In this document: in pieces, positions 11,929 to 23,152 of the stretch
How positions within the stretch are numbered: position 1 is the stretch's first letter
Layout: each line of letters begins with the position of its first letter
Assembly (NCBI GenBank): GCA_032433765.1
Contig: JAVIAB010000102.1
Location: forward strand, 9,554,491-9,618,490
Direction: 5' to 3'
DNA from: Megaustenia siamemsis
Lineage: Eukaryota; Mollusca; Gastropoda; Stylommatophora; Ariophantidae
DNA: 64,000 bases
Made by a program: the position numbers and the translations under genes
Notes under the pieces: generated by a model
What the model saw: only the letters and a program-made list of their open reading frames with translations
The model's database searches: none
Told to the model about the DNA's origin: nothing

Positions 11929-12382
11929 CTGGGTAATTTCCTAGTTTGATCAGATATATTATTTCAGTTTGGAAGAGTGATGTCCCCTAAAATATGTCTG
12001 CCAAAATACAGTGGTTCTACGCATTCTTGGCGTTGGGGTCATTACGCTGGCATGTAATCATTTCGGAGTATCTGTTGATTGGGCGTTGGGTCCAGGGTTA
12101 GGTTTAGCTTTAGTGTTAAATATTTATAAATATATTATAACGCGTGACAAAAACGACGCCACTCGGCCTAATTATGATCTTCTGATCGAAGGGAATTGTG
12201 CGGTTGATTACCATGACCCGAACGCCACGCTGACCCAAACGCCAGTGTGAGTGACACATGCCAGCGTAATGACCCCAACGCCAAGAATGCGTAGAACCAC
12301 TGTATTTTGGCAGACATATTTTAGGGGACATCACTCTTCCAAACTGAAATAATATATCTGATCAAACTAGGAAATTACCCAG
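11929..12382. mobile_element. Fold-back / MITE-like element with 127-bp perfect inverted repeats
   Basis: The left arm 11929-12055 is exactly the reverse complement of the right arm 12256-12382 by direct reading. The arms begin ctgggtaatttcctag and enclose a 200-bp centre with further short inverted segments (gcgttggg against ccaaacgcc). The flanks share agtcct (11925-11930 and 12381-12386), a possible 6-bp target duplication. No transposase is present. An open frame over the centre (12011-12250) begins inside one arm and resembles nothing known. Confidence 0.85.
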
Positions 12383-12386
12383 TCCT

Positions 12387-12747
12387 GATGTAAAGAAGAT
12401 TTTAAACTCTTTAGAGCACAATTGTAAAGGGTTTTATGCTCTTGATGCTTGTTATTTAAATGGTTGTTTATATTATACATGTTTTTAATATTACTCTTTC
12501 TATATCTTGTATATAACTTTGATGTCTCTCATATTTTATTTCTCATACTTCATATAGGCTGTCATATTCTTTCTTTAACACATTCAGGTAAAATCTATTC
12601 CCTTCGTTCTTGAATATAATAAGCCACAAACGCTTGAGGGTTACTATAACACCCAAAACATATTTATTAATGTACTATTTTACAGTACGCTAGACACAGT
12701 TCACATTTAATACAGATTCATAATTATAGTATTGATATATTACTGCT
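12387..12747. other. AT-rich intron sequence
   Basis: No feature seen apart from low-complexity AT-rich stretches. Confidence 0.35.
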
Positions 12748-12755
12748 AAGGTCAA

Positions 12756-13057
12756 ACGATGAAGTTTTAAAACAACTGAAAATAAAAAGAGAACTGCTAA
12801 ACACAATTAAGACAAGAGAAATTAAATTTTTGGGGCATGTTAAAAGATACAACAGCCTACTAAAAGTAATATTGGAAGGAAAAATACAAGGCAAAACGAG
12901 GCAGAGGCAGACCAAGACTAACATGGACGAGTAACATCAAAAGATGGACAAGTCAATCTATGTCAGTCTGCACCATCAAAGCAAGAAACAGAGTAGAATG
13001 GCGATACATGGTAGCCAACCTTCGTTGCGGAGAGGGCACACGATGATGATGATGATG
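12756..13057 (+). mobile_element. LINE family B, 5'-truncated 3' end
   Basis: The fragment encodes the C-terminal tail of a reverse transcriptase protein: KFLGHVKR, then RGRPRLTWTSNIKRW, and VANLRCGEGTR near the end, with a frame break near 12895 (the copy at 27060 reads through). It ends in (gat)n. Both sides carry aaggtcaa (12748-12755 and 13058-13065), an 8-bp target duplication. Confidence 0.85.
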
Positions 13058-13065
13058 AAGGTCAA

Positions 13066-13889
13066 TAACAAAACTACCTGGTGGTCTGGGTGACTACTTT
13101 CTCATACACTTAGGACACCCACTACACATCTCTTACCCTCGTGTGCAACTGCACCTATACATGTATGTCTGCATATGTATTGGCACATTTGGACACTTTT
13201 GGGTTTTCTTTTGTGTGCCTTATGGCAATATATATATATACAGACTTATGCTTTTACACATGTATGGTTATGTGTGCATGCTTTTTTGCACATCTGTTCG
13301 GTATGCGCACCCTTAGTTAGAAATACACAGTTTTATACGCATGGGCTAGGATGATGTCCTAGCTATACGTTTGTTGCTATGCCATGTGTATTTAATTTAA
13401 TGAGGATAGTAAAGGGACCAGTGGCTGATAGCAGTTCTCTTGCATGATACCTGTGGTTGTTTTATTTCTTTGATGATGTTTGTGCCATTTCATTGATTGG
13501 GAATTGGATGGGTTTTTTATGCTTTGTGGACTCAATGTAATTGGACCCATCTTCGATAATGTAAACATTGGATTCACGTGTAGAGAGAGCTTAGGCACTA
13601 TCCACCTACTGCCCTACACACAGGAGTAAGTGGCTTGACCTACTTCTAAACAAGTCCACTAGTGGAACAGTGGTCAGCATCTAGATATAGATGTGTGCTG
13701 CACATATAGAATATCCAGCTGCGTTCTGCAAAACGAAGTCATGTTGTGATTATAGAGGGTGGGATGAATTGAATTAGTTGTGTGGGGCAGCTGATTCTAT
13801 AAAATGCTTCATATGCCCTATGATGTTTTCACTGGCAAACTGGAGGCACCCTAACCTCCTCCCTAGTTAGATGTGACCCATTAGCCTAA
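13066..13889. other. Unassigned intron sequence
   Basis: It includes a short (TA)n run near 13230. No exon or identifiable mobile element was seen. Confidence 0.35.
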
Positions 13890-14690
13890 AAATAGGAACG
13901 CATATAGGAGAAGGTCAACTCCGATTATAAACCCCCACTGTCTAGCGGATATCCATACATGGAATAGACTTCAGGTGTAAACCCTGAGGAAAAATCCGGA
14001 GATGGAGTCCCTAAGACAGTTCAGTGTTGATTTTAACATTGCTCTGGCAACTCCTGCAGGACAGTTGGCACCAAACTGTTGGCTTCGCTGCGTGGAGAGA
14101 AGAAACATGTTGCATAGGCAACAACTTATCTCTTTCTTTTTCAGCCCAAGCTCATGCCCTGGAGAGGATACTCCAGCTTAACCATTTTGGTGTTGACATG
14201 TTACCTGCCACACAAGTGAAATCAACAACCAAGAAAGTTAACCAATGATTGGGTTGCTGGAACGTCTGCACTATGCAGACTGGCCTATCTGACAATTTGC
14301 ATGATATAAATGGCCCTAGAAAGACGACCATAATGAACTGAAAAGACTTCAGGAGGATATAGACGTACTTCAGGAGACCCGTTGAGCATGCTCAGGTATG
14401 CTGAATGAGGCGGACTACATGTTCTATTGGCAAGGAAGAGCAGCAACAATATCAGAGAACACGGTGTGGGATTTGCTGTGAAAACATCTTTAAAAAGTCT
14501 GGTCACACTTGGCCAGATTGCATCAGAGCGGATAATAACACTTCGCCTTAATACAACAGCAGAACCAGTTATCCTCATAAGTCTATACGCTTCGACCTTG
14601 TGCTCTTCATCTGAAACCATGGACAATTTCTACAGTTTGATAGAAGTCATGGAGTGTATACCATTGTACACCTACCAATTTTAGTTCAGT
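13890..14690 (+). pseudogene. LINE 5' fragment: AP-endonuclease region
   Basis: A leader-like stretch (cataggagaaggtcaactcc) is followed by a decayed endonuclease. WNVCTMQTGLSDNLHDI near 14255 corresponds to the usual WNVRTM start. Open codons 14427-14684 then read GVGFAVKTSLKSL, ERIITLRLNTTAEPVILISLYA and SSETMDNFY, typical of the CFDP2-annotated LINE endonucleases. Frame breaks separate the parts, and nothing downstream of the endonuclease remains. Which of families A-D it belongs to is unclear. Confidence 0.7.
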
Positions 14691-14739
14691 CGGTGGCTAA
14701 CCAAGTTCTGGACCGCAGGGAGGTGATTTTTTTCCTTTC

Positions 14740-14900
14740 TTGAGTATCCAGTATATTATCGTCATGTAGTTATATTTCTGTGTATATCCTTATATATATT
14801 TTTGTGTTATTGTTTATTGTTCCTGCTGATGGCCTACTTGGCCGAAACATCGTTCGACTTTTGTTTTGTTTCTCACCTATGCAAAGCTGTTACCATACCA
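14740..14900 (+). repeat. Dispersed repeat with GGCCTACTTGGCCGAAAC core
   Basis: The stretch around 14822-14855 (gatggcctacttggccgaaa) and its AT-rich left flank (tatatccttatatatatttt) recur in reverse complement at 32515-32640. Two copies in opposite orientation show that it is a dispersed element of unknown class. Confidence 0.65.
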
Positions 14901-15367
14901 CTTTTAAAATATTATCATCAGCTCTGCAACAGCTTTGCATCTTGCTGCCCTTACCCCTTTAGTGTTAGTCATCAGATTATCCACATCAAACAACAGTCTC
15001 AATATAATCTATATATATAATTGCTCAAATATTCTCCCCAGCAGTGTGAAGCGATAAACTGTTTTACAAGTCTACCCCCGATCTCCTTGTATCCTCTCCT
15101 GAATCTAGACAACATCCCTCTTGACTAACATGAAAATCTGAGAATCACACCAGGGCTGTGAATTCATAATGTTCAAAATCTCTATCATCTCACACTTCAT
15201 TTTCAGCATAAGACTAGGTTGAGGATATACGATTGTCTATCATGATAACATAGCACACACAACAATGGGCGCGCCCACAACGCCCGATCTACTCTGAAGA
15301 ATGCACCCAAAATACACGAAAACACCACAGCTGTGGCACACAATACCCAAAGCGTAATCTTCAGTTG
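14901..15367. other. Unassigned intron sequence
   Basis: No gene or identifiable element. A CpG-containing patch, gggcgcgcccac, lies near 15268. Confidence 0.35.
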
Positions 15368-15379
15368 ACTTGACAGAAT

Positions 15380-17169
15380 TGAGTTATTGAGTTATTTGCG
15401 GGTCATCATCATTGCACTCCGAACATGTCCATAGGTGCTCAGATCCCCTCCTCAGCAATTCCCTCAGTGTCCAGCGACTGACGACTCCAGTTCTATGTTG
15501 GTTGATAAGTCTTCTTACACGGCCACCAAGTTTCTCATTTCTGGCTGTGCCCATCTTAACTCCCATTTCCATCATCCGAAGAAGCGACGTTGATCTGTGT
15601 TTGTCAAAGTCCTGTGCTCTTCCCACATCTCGGAGTGCATTGATGACGTCCGCCCGATCCATCGGTTGCCCGTCCTCAACGACAGCGCAGCTAGCCAACC
15701 TGTCCGCTCTCTCATTTCCCCGTACTCCCGCATGTCCAGGGACATAGACAAAGGCGACCTTACGTATTTTGGATTTCTGCAACGACTCTACCCATTGCAT
15801 GCGTACAAGCCCGCCTCCACTTTTTTTATCATGCTCATCGAATCACTCAGTATACATGCGTGGATGTAGTCTTGTGACTCTAACCATTGAATGCCTTGGT
15901 CACTGCCATCACCTCCATTGTCATGCTACTCGTGGTCATGGCGTATGCACTACTGTCTTCCTTGGCTATTCTGCCTGCCGAACGTGCTGTAAATGCCCAT
16001 GCACTTTTTTCGTGTCGTCTTACAGATCCGTCTGTATAGATGACTGCATCTTTCTCATCGGTGTTATCGCAGATGAGACCGTTGACCTCAGCATTAACCA
16101 CGACTGGGTTCTGTTCCCTACTTTTCCTGTCGAGTGTGACAATACATGAGAAAGTCCCCTTGAATGACGTAGGCACCGGTATCCACTCCTCACCAACGCT
16201 GAGATTGGTAAGCCCACAGACCTGTTTGATGACATCTTCTGCTCGGCCCACCCATGATTTGCCTCTTTTAGCCTGGTACCTTTCTCTGTGTTGAGCACGT
16301 GGTGCAATGGATGCTCTGTATCTGTACTAATCTTCAGGTATGCTCGTGCTCTCCAGATATTGATTCTGTCATCCATGGTTGGAAAGTCAAGAAGATACCT
16401 CATTGCCACACAGGGAGTGTCCCTCGTACATCCCAGGATAATGCGCATGGCTTCATTTTGTATTTTCTCCAGCCTATCAATTTGAGTCGTACTGACAGTA
16501 AGAATGGCCAGGGCATACTCGATTGGTGCGAGGACTAATCCCTGGAACAGAAGAGTAAGTAGCCTCTGCTCGATGTTGGCAGCTGCCATGACCTTCAAGG
16601 CGGCTAATCCTTTGCGGGATTTTGTTATCACATGGTCAACGTGGTCCCGAAAACACAGGCTGCGATCAAACTTAACTCCGAGGTATGTCATCAACTTGTC
16701 CCTGGTCACCTCATCAGCTCCCATTCGTACTACCGGTGTGGTCGTATTAACGATATGATTGTTAAGGGAGAACCATGAAACTGATGCTTTATTAGGATTA
16801 ACCAAGGCACCTGAAACCCCACACCAGGAAGAAATGCGATCGAGTTCGTCTTGCATTGTGGAGGCGATTCCCCGTCTGTCTCTTCCCTGTCGATATACCA
16901 GAATATCATCAGCAAAAGTCATAGTTCTTCCCCTCCCATCCAGCTGTTGGGCCGTGATCGTTATTGTGTACACATTAAATAGAACTGGTGACAATGGTGA
17001 GCCTTGTGGCAGCCCAGGACAAATGGATGTTGGCTCGGAAGACCAACTTCCACATCTGAGTATCACCTTCCTCTGAAACAGTGCCGCGGCGATCCATCTT
17101 ATGAGGAAGGGGTTCACCGCCAGTTTGAGAAGCATATGCATGAGATATTCAAATGGTACCCTGTTGTAT
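15380..17169 (-). mobile_element. LINE family C with RNase H, 5'-truncated copy 1
   Basis: This minus-strand retrotransposon is flanked by acttgacagaat at 15368-15379 and 17170-17181 (12-bp target duplication). Its 3' end lacks poly(A) and instead repeats taactcaa. It carries the reverse-transcriptase palm through RNase H; endonuclease and ORF1 are absent because of 5' truncation. The RNase H places it in the I/Jockey-like group of LINEs by domain content. Confidence 0.92.
15384..17141 (-). pseudogene. LINE family C ORF2 C-terminal part: reverse transcriptase plus RNase H
   Basis: Reading from 17141 downwards, the protein shows CPGLPQGSPLSPVLFNVYT (template/primer grip region), the catalytic box TMTFADDILVYRQG, and a long thumb/connection (YLGVKFDRSLCFRDHVDH, IQNEAMRIILGCTRDTP). 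The RNase H follows with all four acidic positions visible: VIYTDGS, TMEVMAV, ILSDSMSM, and GNERADRLAS after VYVPGHAG. The frame breaks near 16160, 15890 and 15810. Compared with copy 2, these last two breaks are single-base losses in T and A runs. Confidence 0.88.
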
Positions 17170-17189
17170 ACTTGACAGAATAATCCATA

Positions 17190-17640
17190 TTAAGTAATTG
17201 TCGCTGAATAAATCTAATGATGGTGCTTGATTTGCCAAAAAGGACCCTTGCTAGGTGCACTAACTCTGTAACACCAGCATGAGTCTGTTAAATGGAACAT
17301 CCGATTGACTCTAATGTAGCGATCTATATTGGAGAGCAGAAATCAATCAGTCTCCAAATGCAAATCCTGCAACGATCGATGGAACACAAACTCTATTCCA
17401 CCATCTTTGAACCGGAAGTCCTTCATTCACAGCACCATCTGCTCAAGCAGGTAAGTTCAGTCAGGATTTCTCCAGCAACCTGCTCCCTATCTCTACCTTG
17501 GCAATACACCAAAACGTCATTAGCATGAGTGTCCCCCACAGTCAGCTCACCTGCTGTTGTTACAGCTTTGAGAAGCACTGAGATAGAAGTGAACCCTGTG
17601 GTAGGCCTGATCTATAGTTGTAGGTTTGCAATGACACCTA
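17190..17640 (-). pseudogene. Decayed reverse-transcriptase relic related to family C
   Basis: On the minus strand the region near 17500-17525 reads THANDVLVY in place of the FADDILVY box, and near 17610-17560 a GLPQGS-like motif is visible. Stops and indels are frequent. It is an older insertion into which the copy ending at 17169 may have landed. Confidence 0.55.
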
Positions 17641-18162
17641 CTGCAATTTGAAAATGACTTTCCATTGGAAAAGGATTCAGGTAAGGTGGACTGGACTGAT
17701 ATTGAGCAGTTGAGCCATCAAGAAATAAAATGTTGTATGTGCCCTTGAGATTGATTGCTACAGCACCTGTCTCAATACCTCAATGAAATCCCCTACCGAG
17801 ATGGTAACCTCCAAGCATAGATGGAAGAACGCATCGATTTTAAAGTGACAGGTTAACTTCCTAACACTATTTTATATATTGAGACATTAATTCAGACTTA
17901 TATTCAACATTTAGCTACAAAAATAGTGAGATTTCCAAGTGCATACCTCAGGACAAATTAGACAAAGATTTTATAATAAGACCAACCAAACTTAACAGCC
18001 ATTGAGAGCAGCAAAAGTAGAAAAATGTCATCTATTTGTATATCTTCATCCACTCATCACTAACAATGAAGACTGTCTTCACATAGATTGCAGCAATAGC
18101 TTCACAAAGAATATTAAATGAAACATCTATAGGAAAACGCCACGAATTTGATCAAGATGAGC
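17641..18162. other. Unassigned intron sequence
   Basis: No exon or element recognised. Confidence 0.3.
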
Positions 18163-18282
18163 TTACTTAGTGCCTGTATATTTTCAGTTGTACACCAGTT
18201 TACTTAGTGCCTGTATATTTTCAGTTGGACACCAGTTTACTTAGTGCCTGTATATTTTCAGTTGGACACCAGCTTACTTAGC
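18163..18282. repeat. 37-bp tandem repeat, ~3 copies
   Basis: Three copies of tacttagtgcctgtatattt followed by tcagttggacaccagtt. Confidence 0.85.
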
Positions 18283-18525
18283 TGAAAGAAACATTTCATC
18301 ATTTTGAGGTGAAGAATCTTTTAAATATCCTGGAAAGATAAAAGTGCTAACAAGGCTTTTTTTTAAGCGAACTGAAAATGATCAAAAACTGGCTAATGAA
18401 TTTAATTTAAAGAAGAAATATTTTTTGGTTGCAGTGACATTATATATCATCCTGCTACATTGTAAAGTCACCACATTTGCCATTCTTATGACATTTTTAT
18501 TTAATTTTAAACATGTTTTTGTTAG

Positions 18526-18614
18526 GGGTGTATCCCAACTGTTGACGAGCCATGGTAGTGAATGCAGCTCAACTTGCTTCATATTCACAAGCCAAGCAGT
18601 TACTCCTATCCACT
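18526..18614 (+). CDS. SLC25A11: Mitochondrial 2-oxoglutarate/malate carrier, internal exon
   Basis: The exon follows a gttag acceptor and ends at a gtgagt donor. It encodes GCIPTV and, after a one-base frame change near 18544-18547, RAMVVNAAQLASYSQAKQLL and LST. This corresponds to transmembrane helix 4 and the stretch leading into the third carrier repeat (animal proteins read GCIPTMARAVVVNAAQLASYSQ). A base is missing in the Ala codon between Val and Arg (gttgacgag where the family predicts a GCN codon). The next exon starts in phase 1, which requires one more G at the 3' end, so a second base appears to be missing at the ACTG/GTGAGT junction. Otherwise the exon is free of damage. Confidence 0.88.
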
Positions 18615-19363
18615 GTGAGTCTAACTCTTTCAAAAATCTAGCATTTGTCTTAGAATGTCAGTAATGGTCATATCCCTGTGTCATAATGTCCACCACTTTC
18701 TCGTATATCCCTACTTATATCTGGAATATTATTTTGACCTGTACCTAGATGGATGGAAATGATCATTATGTTGTTAACTGTGTTTTATTTGTTCACAAAA
18801 AGTGCTGTGATAATTTATCTATGGAATATGGCATTTTGTGATAACTAATTGATATTAAGATGTGATAGCAACTTCATAGAGACAGCTCTGTTATACACAG
18901 TTGTGTGAACTACTGTCTCTCACAAATAATATAGAAGGGTCTTTCCCACTTCATTAGATCGACTGCTACCAATGTACTGGTAAAACATGAACATTTTTTA
19001 TCTATGTAATGTTTGTAACATTTCTTGTGGTTATATTACTTTAACATGGGTTGTGGTAGGTCTATTGTATGAAAAGTTCTTTACTGCTTCACACTGTGTT
19101 AGTTCACGATAAGGAACCTTGATAGGTTTTAGATAAGTATTCTCTTAAAATGATAAGGTATTTATGGCGCCTGATTGTGGCCAATGCTTGAGAGCACGGT
19201 TGACATCAGGCGTGCAAGATATTCTTACAGGTAACTTTTAACTGCCTGTCAGTATATTCAGCTTAACTGGTTGTCTGGCATCACATATAATCAGAGTTAC
19301 CCATGTTGTCGCAGGTTTACTCCTATTTCAATATCATGTCTTTCATCATTTCCTTGAAGTTTT
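18615..19363. other. Intron sequence without recognised feature
   Basis: About 750 bp of AT-rich intron between the exon and the 33-bp array. No element identified. Confidence 0.35.
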
Positions 19364-20393
19364 GCCCCTTCTGAAGTATCAAGTGCTGCTCTCCACGCCC
19401 CTTCTGAAGTATCAAGTGCTGCTCTCCACATCCCTTCTGAAGTATCAAGTGCTGCTCTCCACGCCCCTTCTGAAGTATCAAGTGCTGCTCTCCACGTCCC
19501 TTCTGAAGTATCAAGTGCTGCTCTCCACGCCCCTTCTGAAGTATCAAGTGCTGCTCTCCACGCCCCTTCTGAAGTATCAAGTGCTGCTCTCCACGCCCCT
19601 TCTGAAGTATCAAGTGCTGCTCTCCACATCCCTTCTGAAGTATCAAGTGCTGCTCTCCACGCCCCTTCTGAAGTATCAAGTGCTGCTCTCCACGTCCCTT
19701 CTGAAGTATCAAGTGCTGCTCTCCATGCCCCTTCTGAAGTATCAAGTGCTGCTCTCTATGCCCCTTCTGAAGTATCAAGTGCTGCTCTCCATGCCCCTTC
19801 TGAAGTATCAAGTGCTGCTCTCCACGTCCTTTCTGAAGTATCAAGTGCTGCTCTCCACATCCCTTCTGAAGTATCAAGTGCTGCTCTCCATGTCCCTTCT
19901 GAAGTATCAAGTGCTGCTCTCCATGTCCCTTCTGAAGTATCAAGTGCTGCTCTCCATGCCCCTTCTGAAGTATCAAGTGCTGCTCTCCATGCCCCTTCTG
20001 AAGTATCAAGTGCTGCTCTCCATGCCCCTTCTGAAGTATCAAGTGCTGCTCTCCATGCCCCTTCTGAAGTATCAAGTGCTGCTCTCCATGCCCCTTCTGA
20101 AGTATCAAGTGCTGCTCTCCACGTCCCTTCTGAAGTATCAAGTGCTGCTCTCCACGCCCCTTCTGAAGTATCAAGTGCTGCTCTCCACACCCCTTCTGAA
20201 GTATCAAGTGCTGCTCTCCACATCCCTTCTGAAGTATCAAGTGCTGCTCTCCACGTCCTTTCTGAAGTATCAAGTGCTGCTCTCCACGTCCCTTCTGAAG
20301 TATCAAGTGCTGCTCTCCACGCCCCTTCTGAAGTATCAAGTGCTGCTCTCCACACCCCTTCTGAAGTATCAAGTGCTGCTCTCCACATTCTAT
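19364..20393. repeat. Minisatellite, 33-bp unit, ~31 copies
   Basis: Tandem copies of ccttctgaagtatcaagtgc followed by tgctctccac and a variable cgc, gtc, atc or tgc. Unit length is a multiple of three and no stop occurs in four frames, so plus and minus frames of 200-357 codons appear. Nearly all variation is at the three bases after ccac/ccat. Confidence 0.95.
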
Positions 20394-20672
20394 CCAGTTA
20401 GAAATTCTTACACTCTATATCCACTGCAGCTGTAAGAATATATTGATGGAACGCCAAATTACCCATCACTTTTATTGGCTCACCTGTGTGTTAAGCCTTT
20501 AACAATATGATAATGTTGGCTTATATTTCCACATAATACAGAATCTTCCACTCATTGAATTAATCACACTTGGATATCTACTTCAAAACAAATGAATTTC
20601 TCTACAAGCTGGGTCTATTACTATAGCTTGTTTCAAAACATATGCCCAACTTCAAAACGCTATTACTGTCTA

Positions 20673-21074
20673 TCTATCTATCTATCTATTGACCTTTCGA
20701 GCCGTAACCGGCCCATAGGGCGTAGACCAAGATACACCTTCTCCTATATGGATTTTTTTGTTCTAGCAGTTTTCTTTTAAAGATATTTTATCAAATCTCG
20801 CCATCTGTCTCTGTTCTGTGCAAGCAGTTCTATCTCATTGAGGGAGCCGACTCCTGCTGCTCTTGCCTCTCTCATCAATGTTCTTCTCAGTGTCTCCCTG
20901 GGTCTTCCTCTTTTTCTTTTACCTGTGTTTCCCATATGAGGGCTTGCTTTGCTATTCGGTTATTATCTCTTCTCATCACATGTCCAACGTATGACCATCG
21001 TCTTTTCTTTATTACTGAAGATATTAGTGGTTGATTGGCGATTTCTCTAATTTCCTCATTTGTTTTGAATTCGT
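20673..21074 (-). mobile_element. LINE family A, short 5'-truncated copy inside the DNA transposon
   Basis: Starts with (tatc)n and attgacctttcgagccgta, the family A 3' end, and runs about 400 bp into the C-terminal coding part. The 12-bp duplication tattactgtcta is at 20661-20672 and 21075-21086. It postdates the transposon that it interrupts. Confidence 0.92.
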
Positions 21075-21491
21075 TATTACTGTCTAACCGTTTGTTAAAT
21101 ACTTTTGAAATTTTCCAAATGTTATTAGAATGCAAAAGACCCTTTAAATGTATATTTAACAAATATCTTGCAGCTGCAGTTTTCTTAAAGCGGCGATATT
21201 TCTTTGATGTTTGTCAAAATTGTAAATTGTGAAGCCCTAAAGAATAGAAATTACCGTAGTTGCTGGTCTACGATTAATTTTCACTAGGTAAAGGCGTGGC
21301 CGTAATGGGGAAATAACTGGATAAAACAAAACACCAGGAGAATTATTGTCTGCTCAGTTCGAGGACGGACGATAATAATATCAAGGTATACCTGTATGTC
21401 CAATTTTCAGAGTTGTGTGGTCCTGAAAAGGACCGTTTGTTGAAATAATTTAAGGTAATATAGGGGCCAACATTGTGGGGGCTATATACTT

Positions 21492-22768
21492 TCATTCTGA
21501 ATCAGATGAGTCTAAAAGATTAATAACTGTTTGGGGTTGAACATTCCACAAACCATCATTTTTCCAATATTCCTCTTCCTGTTTTAAGACGTGGTCTTCA
21601 CATTTAGCCCAATAATCTTTGTCTATATTTAATAAAGCGAGATTAGCAAGAGTCTTTACATCGCATATTTTGAATGTTGTATTTTCATCTGCCACTTGTC
21701 CTTTTAATTTGCCCAGATTAGTTCTATTGGATTTAAATGAGCATGGTAAGGTGGCAGCCTCAAACTTATATGACCGTGCTCTTGGATAATCTTATCTATT
21801 TGAAAAATCTTTGTCCTCTGTTTTTGCTTTACTAGAGATAGTAATTCAGGTTTTAAGTACATGTTATTAAATTGTATGTGCTCCTTTGTGAGCCATATCT
21901 TAATAGCATCTTTTGTACTGGATGACGTCGGGACTTTATCTTTAAGTGCAACAATGTTGTGGTACGCTGCATTGTCCATTATTAGGCAAGATGGTCGATC
22001 TAGTGCTGGGAGAACAGAATTTTCAATCCAATGTCTAAATATGTGACCATTCATCTCAGAGTGATAATCCCGATTGTCTATGGATTTTGAAAGAAAAATG
22101 AGCTCTGCATTCTGTATTAGTCCATGTTGTCGACTACCTGCATGAGCAATTATCAAGCGCTGTCCTTTGCTGCTAGGTATTAATCTCTTAATCTTTCCAT
22201 CTGATGACTGCCATTCCCTTTGGTTAGTGTGGTGAGCATTGATCCATGTTTCATCCAAGTACACAATATCATAACCTTGCTTGCGCACCTCTTTTACTTC
22301 ACGTAAGTACTTGCTTCTCATGACTACTATATGTGGCTTCTCACAGAAGATGTTTCGTCCATTGGAATACTTTCTGAATGTAAAGCCTGCAGCTCTCACA
22401 TTCCTCCATAATGTAGACTTTGATATTTCAATACTGTTGTTCTTTTTCAGCGATACTTTTAATTTTCTTATTGTAACAGTTTCATTCATACCCAACATTT
22501 TGCGAATTTCACTTCTAATAAGTTCACTGTCAAAATTATCCAACATTTTTGCTCTTCCTTGTGATTTTGTATATTTGGAACATTGACGGTCACGTGCTTG
22601 AATCCAGCGATTAAATGACCGTTTTGATAAATCCAAAATGTGTCTTGTCCTATTCTCAGGGTTTTCTAAAGAATGAAATAATCTTCCTCGTTTAGCCTCT
22701 TTGCAAAAATAGTCATACATTTTTATTGCGATGTTTTGTAAACTGCAGAATTTCATTTTAAGACTCAT
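21492..22768 (-). CDS. Transposase, IS630-Tc1-mariner superfamily, one frame break
   Basis: The enzyme would cut out and reinsert the element by a DDE mechanism in the nucleus. From the ATG at 22768 the protein has an N-terminal helix-turn-helix region (LDLSKRSFNRWIQ; a second one around RKLKVSLKK and ISKSTLWRNVRAAGF), then the catalytic triad: D in DIVYLDETWINAHH, D in CLIMDNAAYHN, and E in HLNPIELIWA. I count 83 residues between the second D and the E, far from the 34 of Tc1/mariner and close to the DD82E type. The frame breaks at about 21703, where GCAAA replaces an expected GCAAAA, and continues with KLKGQVADENTTFKI to an acidic end, SSDSE. Apart from that homopolymer, the gene looks intact (about 424 codons). 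Confidence 0.87.
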
Positions 22769-23152
22769 GATAAATGTTATTGTTCCACGTTACGCCGCTG
22801 AATTAACGGAAATGGAACACACAATGTCTCGTGTTTACTATAAGTGTCTAATTGTGTCAGATAACTCACGCGGAAAGCGTGCAAATCGTAAATTTGAGCG
22901 TGTATGGATTTGTAATCGCTATTTTTAACTTAAATACTGTAAACACTAAGTTTTGACTACATCAATGGGTCGTTATAAATTTATATAAATCAAATAAGCA
23001 ATAATAATAACCAAATGTTTGTTTTAATGAAATTAATTCCCTGTTGGGTTCTAATCATTATAACTATACATGCAAATTTTGAAAAAATTACAAAAAGCGG
23101 TTTAAAAGATATTGATTTTTAAAGTTGGGCACGACTTATGAAACAAGCTATA

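Larger units (their letters stand above)
20624..23150 (-). mobile_element. Tc1/mariner-group DNA transposon with long D-E spacing
   Basis: Terminal inverted repeats of about 37 bp lie at 20624-20660 and 23114-23150; both read tagcttgtttca from outside inwards and share tgcccaactt further in. They are flanked by TA on each side, the expected target duplication. Inside is one minus-strand transposase gene. A 402-bp LINE family A fragment is inserted near the left end. Without it the element is about 2.1 kb. It sits in an intron of the carrier gene, in the opposite orientation. Confidence 0.9.

Noticed and set aside
12011..12250. 79-codon open frame with hydrophobic stretch
   Set aside because: It starts inside one arm of the fold-back element and ends before the other; no similarity recognised.
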